From positions 1 to 27,116 of the forward strand of contig AUXH01000221.1 in NCBI GenBank assembly GCA_000482145.1: a DNA stretch of 27,116 nucleotides, read 5' to 3'. Source of the stretch: Strigomonas culicis (taxonomy: Eukaryota > Euglenozoa > Kinetoplastea > Trypanosomatida > Trypanosomatidae). Both the position numbers and the translations under genes were made by a program. Below, piece after piece: positions 1 through 8,533 of this stretch (position 1 is its first letter; every line of letters begins with the position of its first letter). The notes under the pieces were generated by a model. It was not told where the DNA came from and made no database searches. It saw only the letters and a program-made list of their open reading frames with translations.

Positions 1-282
1 CCAGCGCCGCAATCTGTGCGACCAGCTGCGCCTTCTCGGCCTCGACCGCGGCCAGCTGGGCCGCAGAGCTCTCCTGCGCCTGCGTCTGGCTGACGCTGGT
101 AGCAGCGGCGGACTCCTCCAGCGCCGCAATCTGTGCGACCAGCTGCGCCTTCTCGGCCTCGACCGCGGCCAGCTGGGCCGCAGAGCTCTCCTGCGCCTGC
201 GTCTGGCTGACGCTGGTAGCAGCGGCGGACTCCTCCAGCGCCGCAATCTGCGCGACAAGTTTAGACTTCTCGGCCTCTAGCA
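1..282 (-). repeat. 117-bp tandem repeat inside coding sequence
   Basis: Bases 1-117 and 118-234 are identical over the whole 117-bp unit. A third, degenerate copy begins at 235 and matches for only about 48 bases before it diverges. The unit is in frame (39 codons). Copies that are also identical at silent sites imply recent expansion or homogenisation. The copy number cannot be known, because the array runs off the left edge. Confidence 0.95.
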
Positions 283-646
283 AAGCGTTCGCGTCGCGGA
301 GGGTCTGCTGCGAGACCAGCTGCTGCACCTTGCCCTCAAGCTCCGCCTTCATGGCGCCGAGCTGGTAGGTGGTGGTGCGCTGCAAATCTTCGTAAATGTT
401 CTCGAGCTCCTTCACGCGCTCACCCCGCATGTCCATCTCCATCTTGAGCTCGTTCACATAGTTGCGGTCGTACGCGGTGGAGGAGGCGCTGCTGCAGCTG
501 CTGCCACTGCTGGCACTGCGCGCGCCGCTGTTGCTCTTATGAGAGGTGGAGTACGACCGGCTAGATTCGCTGCCGGAACGGTAGTAGTCGTTGAGAATAG
601 GGGCAGCCGCTGGGGACAGCTCACGTTCGGGTTGAGAAAAAATCAT
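1..646 (-). CDS. Coiled-coil protein with 39-residue tandem repeats (3' end beyond window)
   Basis: Reading from an ATG at 646 down, the frame is open to the window edge (215 codons), so only the N-terminal part is seen. The first ~65 residues are Ser-rich and probably disordered. From about residue 65 (YVNELKMEMDMRGERVKELE) the chain becomes a Glu/Lys/Gln/Leu-rich coiled coil. From about residue 125 it enters tandem repeats of 39 residues, with phrases such as KAQLVAQIAALEE and SVSQTQAQE. The start is supported by an upstream pyrimidine tract and AG (716-717). The array probably goes on past base 1, so the full protein may be large. Such proteins in trypanosomatids are often cytoskeletal or Golgi-associated, but I do not recognise this one and assign no function. 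Confidence 0.8.
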   Translation of the reverse strand, partial: MIFSQPERELSPAAAPILNDYYRSGSESSRSYSTSHKSNSGARSASSGSSCSSASSTAYDRNYVNELKMEMDMRGERVKELENIYEDLQRTTTYQLGAMKAELEGKVQQLVSQQTLRDANALLEAEKSKLVAQIAALEESAAATSVSQTQAQESSAAQLAAVEAEKAQLVAQIAALEESAAATSVSQTQAQESSAAQLAAVEAEKAQLVAQIAAL

Positions 647-1291
647 TTGGTTAGTGTCTGCTTGGATGATTTTGTTTTTTGGTTTGTTTGTTAGTTACTC
701 TAGCGAAAATGAAAACTAAAAACGTTTATGCAAGTGAATCGGAAATAAGAAAAAAAGACTGTTTAGTTCTTTTTTCTTTTTAGTGCATTGTTAAAAAAAA
801 AAAAACAAGAATGAAGGAGAAAAGACAAAGAGGAGAATAGCACATCAAATGAGTAACAGGTAACAATCAAAAGTGCGAAAAAAAAAAGAATTCTTTCAGA
901 TATGCATACCTCTATTACATATAAACCGTGGAGAAAAAAAAAACGGATTAATGTATCATTAACTATTTTAATAAGACAACACGTGGGCACACCAAGGGAA
1001 AAGGGGAAAACGAGACAACATGACAGAAGAGAGAGAAAACATCGTTATGTTTTTTATTATTATTTTGTTTGTTTGTTTGTTTTTTCATCAAAGGTGCACA
1101 ACACAATACGGTCTATTAATGGTGACTCTTTATTTATGTTGATTCCTCTTTGTATATGTGTGTTCCTCTACCTTCTTTTCTTTCATTATTGTCTCAGTTG
1201 CATTCCCTTTTCTATTAAATGAACGGTGCCACCGCCACGTGTCCATGACAAGACGGCAGTGGCGGATAACGAGAAGGGGGGGAGGGGGCCC
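647..1291. other. AT-rich intergenic region
   Basis: This 645-bp spacer holds homopolymeric A and T runs and the acceptor signal for the gene at 1-646. Short open frames on both strands here are AT-driven, rich in Phe/Lys/Arg or simple tracts, and look like chance. I see no RNA gene. Confidence 0.7.
716..759 (-). promoter_or_regulatory. Putative trans-splice acceptor of the gene starting at 646
   Basis: On the minus strand a T/C tract (742-759) is followed by the first AG at 717-716. This would give a 5' leader of about 70 nt before the ATG at 646. This is inferred from the usual kinetoplastid polypyrimidine-AG rule; no transcript data are available. Confidence 0.45.
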
Positions 1292-2167
1292 TTACTGTTG
1301 CTGGCACTGCTGACCCGCCGCCGCCGCCGCCTCCGCCGCCGCCCGTGGGTCCATCCCAGTATGCATGCCCTCGTCGCCAGCGTCGTCGTCGTCGTCGTCG
1401 CCACCGTGGCCCAAGCCCACGTTGTGCCGGACCTGCCGGAGGAAGGAACTGAGAACGTTATTGCCCTTCGCGAGGCGCGTGCACTCCGCGATGGATGCGG
1501 GCAGGCTGCCATTCGGGCCCTGCGCCGCAAGAAAACTCTGCTCAATCTGATGGAAGCTGGCGCCGAGCTCGTGCGCGAGCCCGATGGCCGCCTCGATCTG
1601 GGTCGACAGCATCTCCAGCTTTTGACGCGCCTGCACGTACTCATTATCGCCCTCTACCTCCTCCTCCTCCTCCTCTTCTTCCTCCACATCCTCGTACTCA
1701 TCGTCGTCCTCGTCGGCCGCCGCGGCCGCCTTGTGCTTCTTGTGCTGCTGCTGCTGCTGCTGCCGCGCCTGGTGCCCGGCGCGCGTCTTCGCCGTCTCGG
1801 CCGCCTTCGCGTAGGCCTCTGCGGTCGCCTCCACCTCCATCTCCTCCACCTCGCATGTGTTGATGTCGGACAGCAGCACCTTCGCCTTCCCCGTCACGGG
1901 GTACGTCGTCGCGGGGTTCACACCCTTCTCCTCCGCCACGGCGGTCACGATGGCAGGGAGCTGCGCCGCGAGGTCCTCGGCCCAGGCGTCCGCGCCGCCG
2001 GCGCTCCCGCCGTGCGCCTGCGCGTAGTGAAGGAGGTCGGTCACCTCGATGCCGTCGATTTCCAGCAACACGTAGTAGCGCGTCGGGTCAGAGGGGATGG
2101 CAACAACGACGGACTCATTGTCGGACGTGTACGTCACGAAACTAAAAGGTGACACGGTAACGGCCAT
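1292..2167 (-). CDS. Hypothetical acidic protein, 291 aa
   Basis: I do not recognise the family. The N-terminal ~100 residues (MAVTVSPFSFVTYTSDNESV onward) look globular, with alternating hydrophobic positions and a YYVLLEIDGIEVTDLL segment. The middle is low complexity: a poly-Gln run, a HKKHK patch, then a long Asp/Glu stretch. A second ordered, helical block follows (KLEMLSTQIEAAIGLAHELG through SSFLRQVRHNVGLG). The end is Asp-, Ala- and Gln-rich. No signal peptide or membrane span is visible. The start is well placed, 56 nt after a clear pyrimidine-AG acceptor at 2223-2240. The stop is TAA. Unbroken frame and GC-rich codon use support a real gene; the function is unknown. Confidence 0.85.
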   Translation of the reverse strand: MAVTVSPFSFVTYTSDNESVVVAIPSDPTRYYVLLEIDGIEVTDLLHYAQAHGGSAGGADAWAEDLAAQLPAIVTAVAEEKGVNPATTYPVTGKAKVLLSDINTCEVEEMEVEATAEAYAKAAETAKTRAGHQARQQQQQQHKKHKAAAAADEDDDEYEDVEEEEEEEEEVEGDNEYVQARQKLEMLSTQIEAAIGLAHELGASFHQIEQSFLAAQGPNGSLPASIAECTRLAKGNNVLSSFLRQVRHNVGLGHGGDDDDDDAGDEGMHTGMDPRAAAEAAAAAGQQCQQQ

Positions 2168-2474
2168 GGGGTTCGGGGTGGCAATCGTATGCTTTCTTTC
2201 TTTCTTTTTTTTTACGTAGTGACTGGTGAGAGAGAGAGAACAGTAGACACAGAGGATAAATGTTGTTTGTGATGAAACAAAGAGAAAGAAAACAAAAGAG
2301 AGAGAGTAAAAGGCAGGGCCTATCCAAGAACGAAGACAAAAAAAAACACCGTTTTTTCTTCATCCCTTTGTAATGCAATCATAATGACGGTAGCAATAAC
2401 AATGCCAGCGTACCATTGAACTGCACAGCAAGAGCAAACAAAAACTATAAGACGCACAAAAAAAAAAAAAAACG
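2168..2474. other. AT-rich intergenic region
   Basis: This 307-bp spacer holds GA-rich runs (pyrimidine tracts on the minus strand) at 2228-2240 and 2277-2312 and A runs near 2340 and 2460. It serves as the 5' leader of the gene to its left and the 3' UTR of the gene to its right. I see no other gene in it. Confidence 0.7.
2223..2240 (-). promoter_or_regulatory. Putative trans-splice acceptor of the gene at 1292-2167
   Basis: Read on the minus strand this is a perfect TC alternation (2228-2240) followed after a few bases by AG at 2224-2223. No earlier AG lies between this tract and the next pyrimidine tract at 2277-2312. It is one of the cleanest acceptors in the window. The predicted 5' leader is about 56 nt. 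Confidence 0.6.
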
Positions 2475-5400
2475 TTAAAATCCTTCCGGAATGACGTAAT
2501 AATAGACACTCGATACCTTGTGGCTGACCATGACCTCTTCACCGCCATCGTCTTGATGCAAGATCAGTTGCAACGGAATAAACAGAGTATCCTGGAGAAG
2601 TGACGAGGCACTGAGGGCGGTGGAAGATGCATCCGCATCCGGTGCTTCTTCAAGTCGAATGGTATGAACACCCACAAAGACGGTTGCCGTCTTCTGCACT
2701 TCCGGTTCCTCCTCGTCCTTTGCTCGTCCTCCTCCCACAGCCTCCGGCTGATAGGTCAGCTCTGCCACAAGGGCCAGCGACACGGTGGTAGCGGTGTCGA
2801 CCCTCGCCGTGTCGCTCGCAGCGCATGCCTCGCGCGCCACCTGCTGCGCGTGCGGCAGCACCAGCAGCAGCTTGTTCTCCTCCTGGAGCAGCAGTGTGTC
2901 GACGTCCTGCCACCGCTGCGCCCCACGCGGCGGGCGGATGCGCAGGGTGGACGGGGCCTCCTGCCAGAAGCGGGCCCCACTCGCGTGCGCGCGTGGGTCG
3001 GCGTGCACCACGTCGGTCGCCACGCCACCGATTGTGCACGGCAGCCTCTCCGTCGGGCTGCGATTCTGCAGAAACAAACCCGTGATGGTCCGTGCGTCGT
3101 CCTCCGCCGCGGCAGCGCCGCGCGCGCCGTGGAGGTGGACACAGTAACGAACAATGCACCACTGCGCGGCGGTGTGCACGACCTGCGCCTCCGTCGCGTC
3201 CTCGCCGATGACGGTTGACGGGCCGTGCGACCACTGCGCGCGGAGGGCCCGCGCCGGCTCCAGAAGCGCCAGCGGCGCCGCCCCTCCCCCCTCTGGTATC
3301 CAGTACGCAATGTCGACCACCAAGGCCGCCGCCGCGCTGGCCGCCGCCGTGTCGGCGGGCGGCAGGCGGAGGACGATCTCCCACTCCAGCAGCGCCACCT
3401 CCTGCGACGGCGGCAGAGTGCAGCGCAGCGCGCGGTCGCCGTAGAAGGCGCGGCTGTACTCCCACTCGGCGTGGCAGGTCCGCGCGGGGCTCTGCGGCGG
3501 CGACGTCGCCAGTGGAGCGGCGAACAGCAGAAAGGACTCGCGCTCTGCCGCCGGCCCCGCCTCGGCCTTCGCCGCGGGTGGGGCGGCGCCGTTGGGGTCG
3601 TGGTGCGTGCTGTCCGCGGGGAACTGCAGCGGCGGCAGCCCGTGGGCCGCGCCGGGCAGACACCAGAAGGTGCCGCCGCCGCCCACGCGCGGGGCGATCG
3701 GCTCGCCGTCGAGGTGGTACGCGCCGGCGGCGGTGACGGCGTAGGGCGAGGCGAAGGCGGTCCATGCAGCCTGCTGCCGCGCCACCGTCGGGGAGGCGCT
3801 GAAGACCACACACCGTTTGCGCCGATGCGCGAGCAGCCCGCAGGTTTGCATCTTGCCCCACATGGTGTTGTCCGTGCGGAGCGACAAGGCGCGCAGCGAC
3901 GCCGCGGCGCCGCAGCGCCCACGCGCGTCGTCGAAGGTCCACGAGGGAGAGAAGAGCGCGGCGGACAGCCCGGCGGCCGCGATGGCGTCCAGCGCGACGT
4001 GACAGCTGCACCCGCCGCCGCCGAAGGTGCCGCGGCCGTAGACGTCGATGCCGCAGTACACCTCTCGGCGCCGATGCGCGGACGGCGAGGCGGCCTGCGC
4101 GAGCTGGCTGCTCCGCTGCAGAAGGGTCGGGTTCCACCCGTAGTTGGTAAAAATGCCATCCGTGACGTCGAAAAATGGTTTGTTCTGCACGGAGAGGCTG
4201 TTCTGGTACCGCACCTCGCCGCTCGCCGTGATGGCGTCGTACCAGAGGAGCTGCTTCACCGGCGCCGGCACCAGGCCGTCGCCCAGCTCCTGCGGCGCCG
4301 CGGTCGACGGCGGGGCCTGCAGCTTCTCCCGCAGCAGCGTCGCGAAGACGACGAGGCGGCGTGTGAGGGTTTCCTTCGAGGCCCCGGCGGCGTCGCCGCC
4401 GCGAATGCCGGTCTCCACGTTCAGGAACCACCCGTCAAACGCATAGTACTCCGTCAGCGCGACGAGTTGCTGAATAGCCCGGCCCATCACCTTTGCGCTC
4501 GACAGCAGCTCCAACAGATCCGCCTCGCCGGCGGCGCCCTCGAAGAGGAGCGTGCCGAGCACCGGCACGCCGTGGCGGTGCGCCGCGCTCGTATACGCGA
4601 GCGGCGGCACCGTCACGCGGTGGTGGGTGAAGTAGATGGCGCTGTCCAGATGCTGCCAGTAGCGGATCGTGTAGTAGCACGGCGGCGGCGCCGCCCGGCC
4701 GGTCGTGTGCTGGACGTGGGTGCAGTCCTCGAGCTCGTAGTTCCCACCGCCGCAGACCAGCAGCCGCAGCTCGTCCTCACAGTCGTCCTTCGCCGGCGGC
4801 TGCCGCCGCCGCTTGGCAGCGCGGGCGGCGCTGGCCGCCACCGTGGTGTGCGGCCGCAGCGGCGCGGCCGGCACGGTCGACGCCACCTCCTCCGTGTCGT
4901 CGCTGCCGTCGGCGGATGCCGCCTCGCCCGCGGCGGCGAGGAAGGCCGTCAGCGCGTCCTGCAGCGTCGCAGCGGCCGCCAGCGGCGCCGCGGCGCGCGG
5001 CGGCCGCCAGCGCAGGAGCGCCGCGAGCGACCCCATCGGCGCGCGGCCCTCCTTGTACGCCTGCACCGCGTGCCACAGCCGCGTCCCGCGCGCCCGCGCG
5101 GCGAGCTCGCGCTGCACCGCCGCCGGCACCCCCGACCGCGTGCAGAGCACCTCCGACGTGCGATTCGTCGGCGCCGCGGCGGCGCCGCCCAGCTGGAAGA
5201 GAGGGACGGCGCGGCCACCGTACGGCACCACCGCGCGGCCGGAAGGCTCGAGCAGCCCAACGTGCACGCCCCCGCCCAGCTCCGCCCGCGCGAGGGCAAA
5301 GCGCTCCTGCGTGTAGTAGGGCACGATCGACCGCCCGGCCGGCGGGTGGCCCGAGGCCGACGGGTCCGGCGGGGGGTAGCGCTGAAGGTACGTGTACGGC

Positions 5401-6908
5401 ACCCACAGCAGCCGCTCCTCGGTCGCGGCCGGGCCCTCCACGCTCGCCAGCTCGCCCACCACCGCCGCCGGCGCCGCGCTGGAGGAGGCGGTGACGCAGA
5501 GCACCTCGTAGTCGGTGGGGCTGCGCACGACCACCTCGCCGCCGGTCTCACCGCAATAGTGTGCGGACATGGGCTCCACCACCGCGCACACCGCGCCGGC
5601 TGCCGTCGTGGCGGCGGTGACGTTCAACATGCACTTCCCCATGCGGTGGTAGCCGGCGCGGTGCGCGCTGCCGCCCATGCGCATCGCGAACATCGCCGCG
5701 CCGCCCTCGTGCCCGACGACCAGCGGGCGGTGGCCGGGCGGGAGCTGGAACAGACGCTTCCCGCCCGTCGGCGTGGGCACCGGGGGGCTGCACGCGGCGA
5801 GTGAGCAGTAGCGCAGCTCCACCGCCGGGGCCGTGGTGGTGGTGGCGGCGGGGGCCGTCGTCGGCGCCGCGGCGGCATCCGCGCAGCTTGTCGCAGCGGC
5901 GAGCTGCCCATCCACCTCGGCCTGGACCTCCTCCACCGCGGCGAGCACCTGCCGCAGCACGCCGGCGCTGCCGCGCGCATCCGACAGATACCACTGCTCG
6001 GCCGGCGCGGCGGCGGTGCTGCCTGTCGCGGCCGCCACCGGCACCGGCACCGGCCGGCGGACGAAACCAGCGACCTCGAGCCACAGCGACACGCCGCACT
6101 CCTCGAGTGGCGCGAGCTTCTTTTGGTAGCTGTTGCTGCCGATGGTGAAGCTGCGGTACTTCGCCTCCGTGGGGTGCGACAGCACGTTCTGCAGGATTGT
6201 GTGCAGCAGCTCTAGCCCGTCCCGCGCCTGGCGCAGACCGGCGGGGGTCTGGTCCTCGAGGAAGCTGCTGCTGCTCAGTAGCACGCGCGCGAGAATCAGA
6301 TTCTCCTCCTCCTCCTCCGTCAGCTGCGCCTCCGCGCGGCGCAGGCCGACGACCTCCGCGCGCGACGCGACCGGCGTCGGCGCGGGTGGTGGCGCCGCGG
6401 ATGGCCCGGGCCCGCTCGTCATCTGCTCGAGCATCGGCCGCAGCATCGCGCCGATCGGCGAGGCGAGCAGGTCGGGGATCATGTGGATAATATCCTGCGG
6501 AATGCTACGCGTGCCGTGGAACAGGAAGCTACACGCGCACTGCGAGAAGTGGTTGCAGTTGTTCTGCAGGAGATGGTAATCGTAAGGCCCAAAGTAGGGC
6601 GGCGCCGACGCGCCGCTGCTGCTGCTGCCCATTTGTTTCTGCCGCACCCAGCGCAAAAAGTCCGCCTCCGTCACGCTGGTCTCGCCGAGCTGCTCACGGC
6701 CGTACGGGCGGCCAAAGCGCGTCTGTCCGGGGTGCGCGTCCGCCACGATGCCGACGCCGCCGTCGAAGTAGAACTCTTTGCCGAAGACGACGATAGACGT
6801 GTGCCAGACGCCCTCCAGTGAGCGCCCCAGCAGCATCGGCGCCAGCTGCCGCGCCATCCCGTTCGTCAGGTCGTAGCGATAGAGGTAGACGGTGTTGCTC
6901 CTGGACAT
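2475..6908 (-). CDS. PPPDE peptidase - PUB - DM9-like - GH85 endo-beta-N-acetylglucosaminidase fusion, 1477 aa
   Basis: Four modules can be read in order. Residues 1-160 match a PPPDE/DeSI (DUF862) isopeptidase, with the catalytic pair His36 (GVWHTSIVV) and Cys118 (NNCNHFS). Residues ~205-285 match a PUB domain (ELLHTILQNVL, KYRSFTIGSNSYQKKL, then a Leu-rich end), the p97/VCP tail-binding module of peptide:N-glycanase. Residues ~385-590 hold two DM9-like blocks (ARAELGGGVHVG, VPYGG). Residues ~740-1000 match GH85: FDGWFLNVET carries the Asn830-x-Glu832 pair of ENGase catalysis, and FFDVTDGIFTNYGW is the second family motif. The last ~450 residues look like beta-sandwich, as is usual after GH85. 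There is no signal peptide, so a cytosolic role in releasing N-glycans from proteins is likely. The start follows an acceptor AG at 6960-6961. The domain calls come from motif reading, without a profile search. Confidence 0.9.
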   Translation of the reverse strand: MSRSNTVYLYRYDLTNGMARQLAPMLLGRSLEGVWHTSIVVFGKEFYFDGGVGIVADAHPGQTRFGRPYGREQLGETSVTEADFLRWVRQKQMGSSSSGASAPPYFGPYDYHLLQNNCNHFSQCACSFLFHGTRSIPQDIIHMIPDLLASPIGAMLRPMLEQMTSGPGPSAAPPPAPTPVASRAEVVGLRRAEAQLTEEEEENLILARVLLSSSSFLEDQTPAGLRQARDGLELLHTILQNVLSHPTEAKYRSFTIGSNSYQKKLAPLEECGVSLWLEVAGFVRRPVPVPVAAATGSTAAAPAEQWYLSDARGSAGVLRQVLAAVEEVQAEVDGQLAAATSCADAAAAPTTAPAATTTTAPAVELRYCSLAACSPPVPTPTGGKRLFQLPPGHRPLVVGHEGGAAMFAMRMGGSAHRAGYHRMGKCMLNVTAATTAAGAVCAVVEPMSAHYCGETGGEVVVRSPTDYEVLCVTASSSAAPAAVVGELASVEGPAATEERLLWVPYTYLQRYPPPDPSASGHPPAGRSIVPYYTQERFALARAELGGGVHVGLLEPSGRAVVPYGGRAVPLFQLGGAAAAPTNRTSEVLCTRSGVPAAVQRELAARARGTRLWHAVQAYKEGRAPMGSLAALLRWRPPRAAAPLAAAATLQDALTAFLAAAGEAASADGSDDTEEVASTVPAAPLRPHTTVAASAARAAKRRRQPPAKDDCEDELRLLVCGGGNYELEDCTHVQHTTGRAAPPPCYYTIRYWQHLDSAIYFTHHRVTVPPLAYTSAAHRHGVPVLGTLLFEGAAGEADLLELLSSAKVMGRAIQQLVALTEYYAFDGWFLNVETGIRGGDAAGASKETLTRRLVVFATLLREKLQAPPSTAAPQELGDGLVPAPVKQLLWYDAITASGEVRYQNSLSVQNKPFFDVTDGIFTNYGWNPTLLQRSSQLAQAASPSAHRRREVYCGIDVYGRGTFGGGGCSCHVALDAIAAAGLSAALFSPSWTFDDARGRCGAAASLRALSLRTDNTMWGKMQTCGLLAHRRKRCVVFSASPTVARQQAAWTAFASPYAVTAAGAYHLDGEPIAPRVGGGGTFWCLPGAAHGLPPLQFPADSTHHDPNGAAPPAAKAEAGPAAERESFLLFAAPLATSPPQSPARTCHAEWEYSRAFYGDRALRCTLPPSQEVALLEWEIVLRLPPADTAAASAAAALVVDIAYWIPEGGGAAPLALLEPARALRAQWSHGPSTVIGEDATEAQVVHTAAQWCIVRYCVHLHGARGAAAAEDDARTITGLFLQNRSPTERLPCTIGGVATDVVHADPRAHASGARFWQEAPSTLRIRPPRGAQRWQDVDTLLLQEENKLLLVLPHAQQVAREACAASDTARVDTATTVSLALVAELTYQPEAVGGGRAKDEEEPEVQKTATVFVGVHTIRLEEAPDADASSTALSASSLLQDTLFIPLQLILHQDDGGEEVMVSHKVSSVYYYVIPEGF

Positions 6909-6959
6909 GATGACCGTTAATATGTTCTCTTTTTTTTTTCTTTGCGTTTGTAGCTTTCT

Positions 6960-6997
6960 CTAATGGTACGAGAATTTAAAAAAAAAGAGGAAAAGAT
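6960..6997 (-). promoter_or_regulatory. Putative trans-splice acceptor of the gene at 2475-6908
   Basis: A minus-strand C/T tract (about 6978-6997) is followed by the first AG at 6961-6960, giving a 5' leader of about 52 nt. This supports the chosen ATG at 6908. Confidence 0.5.
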
Positions 6998-7201
6998 CGA
7001 ATATAAAAATACCGTGTTGCGGCGTGTGGTGTAATACATACCAAAAAACAAAGGAGGGGAAAAAAGGAAAAGCAGCGGCTCTCGTCCCCCTCCTCAGTTC
7101 GTCTATTTTCTTTTTGTTGTTGTTGTTCTTGTTGTTATTCCCTTGTTTAATATACACTTCAATATCTCTCGTATTAGAGCATCACCATGAAAACTCTCCG
7201 C

Positions 7202-8533
7202 TTACACGAATGTATGATCCGCGAGCGCGTCCAACGCCAGCAGTGCCGCGCTGTGCACGAGCGGCTCCTTGCCTGCCTGCGCGTGGCTGGGCACGTTCTC
7301 AAAGGGGTCCGGCAGGTCCAAATGGGAGAGCGTCCGGTCCAAGTTCTGCGTGAGGCAAATGTTGACGTTCTTCACGTTCTGCTGCACGACCCCCGCGCCG
7401 CCGCCGCCGCCGCCGGCCTGCGGGGAGGGCGGCTGCCGCTGCAGTTCCCGCCGCAGCTGCTCGCAGAAGCCGCGGATGGACTCGGCGGCGAGCGGCGGCG
7501 TGTACAGCGCGTTCACCGCCATCGCCGTCGTCGGCGTCACCGGGTCGCGCGGCGCATCCGCCACCACCGCGCCCTTCGAGACGGGGCTCGTCGGCGAGGG
7601 CCGGGGCTGCCACGCGGCGGCGGCCGGCCGCGCGGCGCCAGGTCCGGCCGGGGTCGGCCGCACAACAAGAAGCTTCTTTTTCGCCTCCGCCGCCGGCGCG
7701 CCCTCTTGACGGGCCGCCGGCACCGCCGTCGGCGCGTTCCCGCCGCCGCAGATGGGGCACCCCTGACCCTCCACCATCAGATCCCGCGCCCCGGCGTAGC
7801 AGTCCCCGCACACGGTGTAGTGGCAGCACGCGGTGGTGGTGTGGTTCCGCGCGTAGACAGCCATGTCGCACAGGACGCAGGTGACGGTGGTCGGGCCCGC
7901 GTCGTCCGGCGGTGTTTCGTGGATGGGCTTGAGGAACAGCGGGAAGCGCTTATGCGCCCACCGCGCCGCGCGCTCGAGCTGCAGTGCATCGCGTTCATCC
8001 CGACCGCGCTTCCCCGCACCGGTGGCGCCGGTCGTCGACGCAAGGTGCAGCGCGGCGAGCTCATCCGCGCCGCGCTGGGCCGCCGCCTTGCGCCGCGCCT
8101 CCTCCAGGTTGTGCTCGTCCGCCATGGTGCGCAGCACGACGGTGAAATCCACCAGGTCGTAGGTCGACACCATGTCGCTCTCCTGCAGCGGTGTGGCGAC
8201 CTCATCGCTGAGCGTGGTGGTGCCGCCGCCGTCGCCGCTCGTTGCGGATGGCGCCGCGGTGGAGGTCGTGCCGCCCCCCTGGCCCTCCGCCCGCCGCGTT
8301 TTTCGCACAATGTCGAACCGGTACTTGTTCTCGTTGATACTGTGCTCCTGGACGATGCGCTGCTTGAGCGTCTCGACGCGGCACTGGAGGCCGGGGAAGC
8401 CCAGGTGGAGCATCCGTCCAGAGGCCGCCGGGTGGGAGCCGAGCAGGCGGTAGTGCAGTACGCCCTCGACGGCGCGACTGCTGCCGCTGCCGGTGCCAGC
8501 GCCTGCTTGAAGCGTGGACATGACGGACGGCAA
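7202..8533 (-). CDS. DWNN-RING protein, RBBP6/Mpe1-like, 443 aa
   Basis: Residues ~22-135 match the DWNN ubiquitin-like domain (VLHYRLLGS, HLGFPGLQCRVETLKQRI, DLVDFTVVLR), interrupted by a Gly/Thr/Ser-rich insert at ~82-107. A C3HC4 RING follows, with Cys219, Cys222, Cys236, His238, Cys242, Cys245, Cys259 and Cys262 in canonical spacing. DWNN plus RING is the signature of RBBP6 and yeast Mpe1, a ubiquitin-ligase-like subunit of the pre-mRNA cleavage and polyadenylation factor. The CCHC zinc knuckle normally found between them is not visible, as there is no Cys between residues 51 and 219. The C-terminal ~180 residues are Pro/Ala-rich with short hydrophobic blocks. Met5 is an alternative start. 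The family call is fairly sure; a role in 3'-end processing is inferred from it. Confidence 0.85.
   Translation of the reverse strand: MPSVMSTLQAGAGTGSGSSRAVEGVLHYRLLGSHPAASGRMLHLGFPGLQCRVETLKQRIVQEHSINENKYRFDIVRKTRRAEGQGGGTTSTAAPSATSGDGGGTTTLSDEVATPLQESDMVSTYDLVDFTVVLRTMADEHNLEEARRKAAAQRGADELAALHLASTTGATGAGKRGRDERDALQLERAARWAHKRFPLFLKPIHETPPDDAGPTTVTCVLCDMAVYARNHTTTACCHYTVCGDCYAGARDLMVEGQGCPICGGGNAPTAVPAARQEGAPAAEAKKKLLVVRPTPAGPGAARPAAAAWQPRPSPTSPVSKGAVVADAPRDPVTPTTAMAVNALYTPPLAAESIRGFCEQLRRELQRQPPSPQAGGGGGGAGVVQQNVKNVNICLTQNLDRTLSHLDLPDPFENVPSHAQAGKEPLVHSAALLALDALADHTFV

Noticed and set aside
1..282. The 117-bp repeats as a CRISPR array or satellite
   Set aside because: There are no spacers between the units, the repeats are in frame with a coiled-coil gene, and the host is eukaryotic.
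902..1222. 106-codon plus-strand open frame in the spacer at 647-1291
   Set aside because: It is an AT-rich chance reading (Lys/Arg start, Phe/Tyr/Val end) with no recognisable feature.
1226..2152. 308-codon plus-strand open frame with hydrophobic Leu/Val runs
   Set aside because: The Leu runs are the Glu- and Gln-rich stretches of the minus-strand gene read on the other strand. It has no acceptor signal on the plus strand and would break the one-direction layout.
3225..5804. 859-codon open frame on the plus strand opposite the GH85 fusion gene
   Set aside because: It is an Arg/Ala/Gly-rich mirror of a GC-rich gene whose minus-strand product has recognisable domains and catalytic motifs. 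No motif is visible in the plus-strand product.
2475..8533. A functional ubiquitin cluster made of the PPPDE-PUB-GH85 gene and its DWNN-RING neighbour
   Set aside because: Adjacency in kinetoplastid polycistronic arrays seldom reflects a shared pathway, and nothing in the sequence links the two genes.
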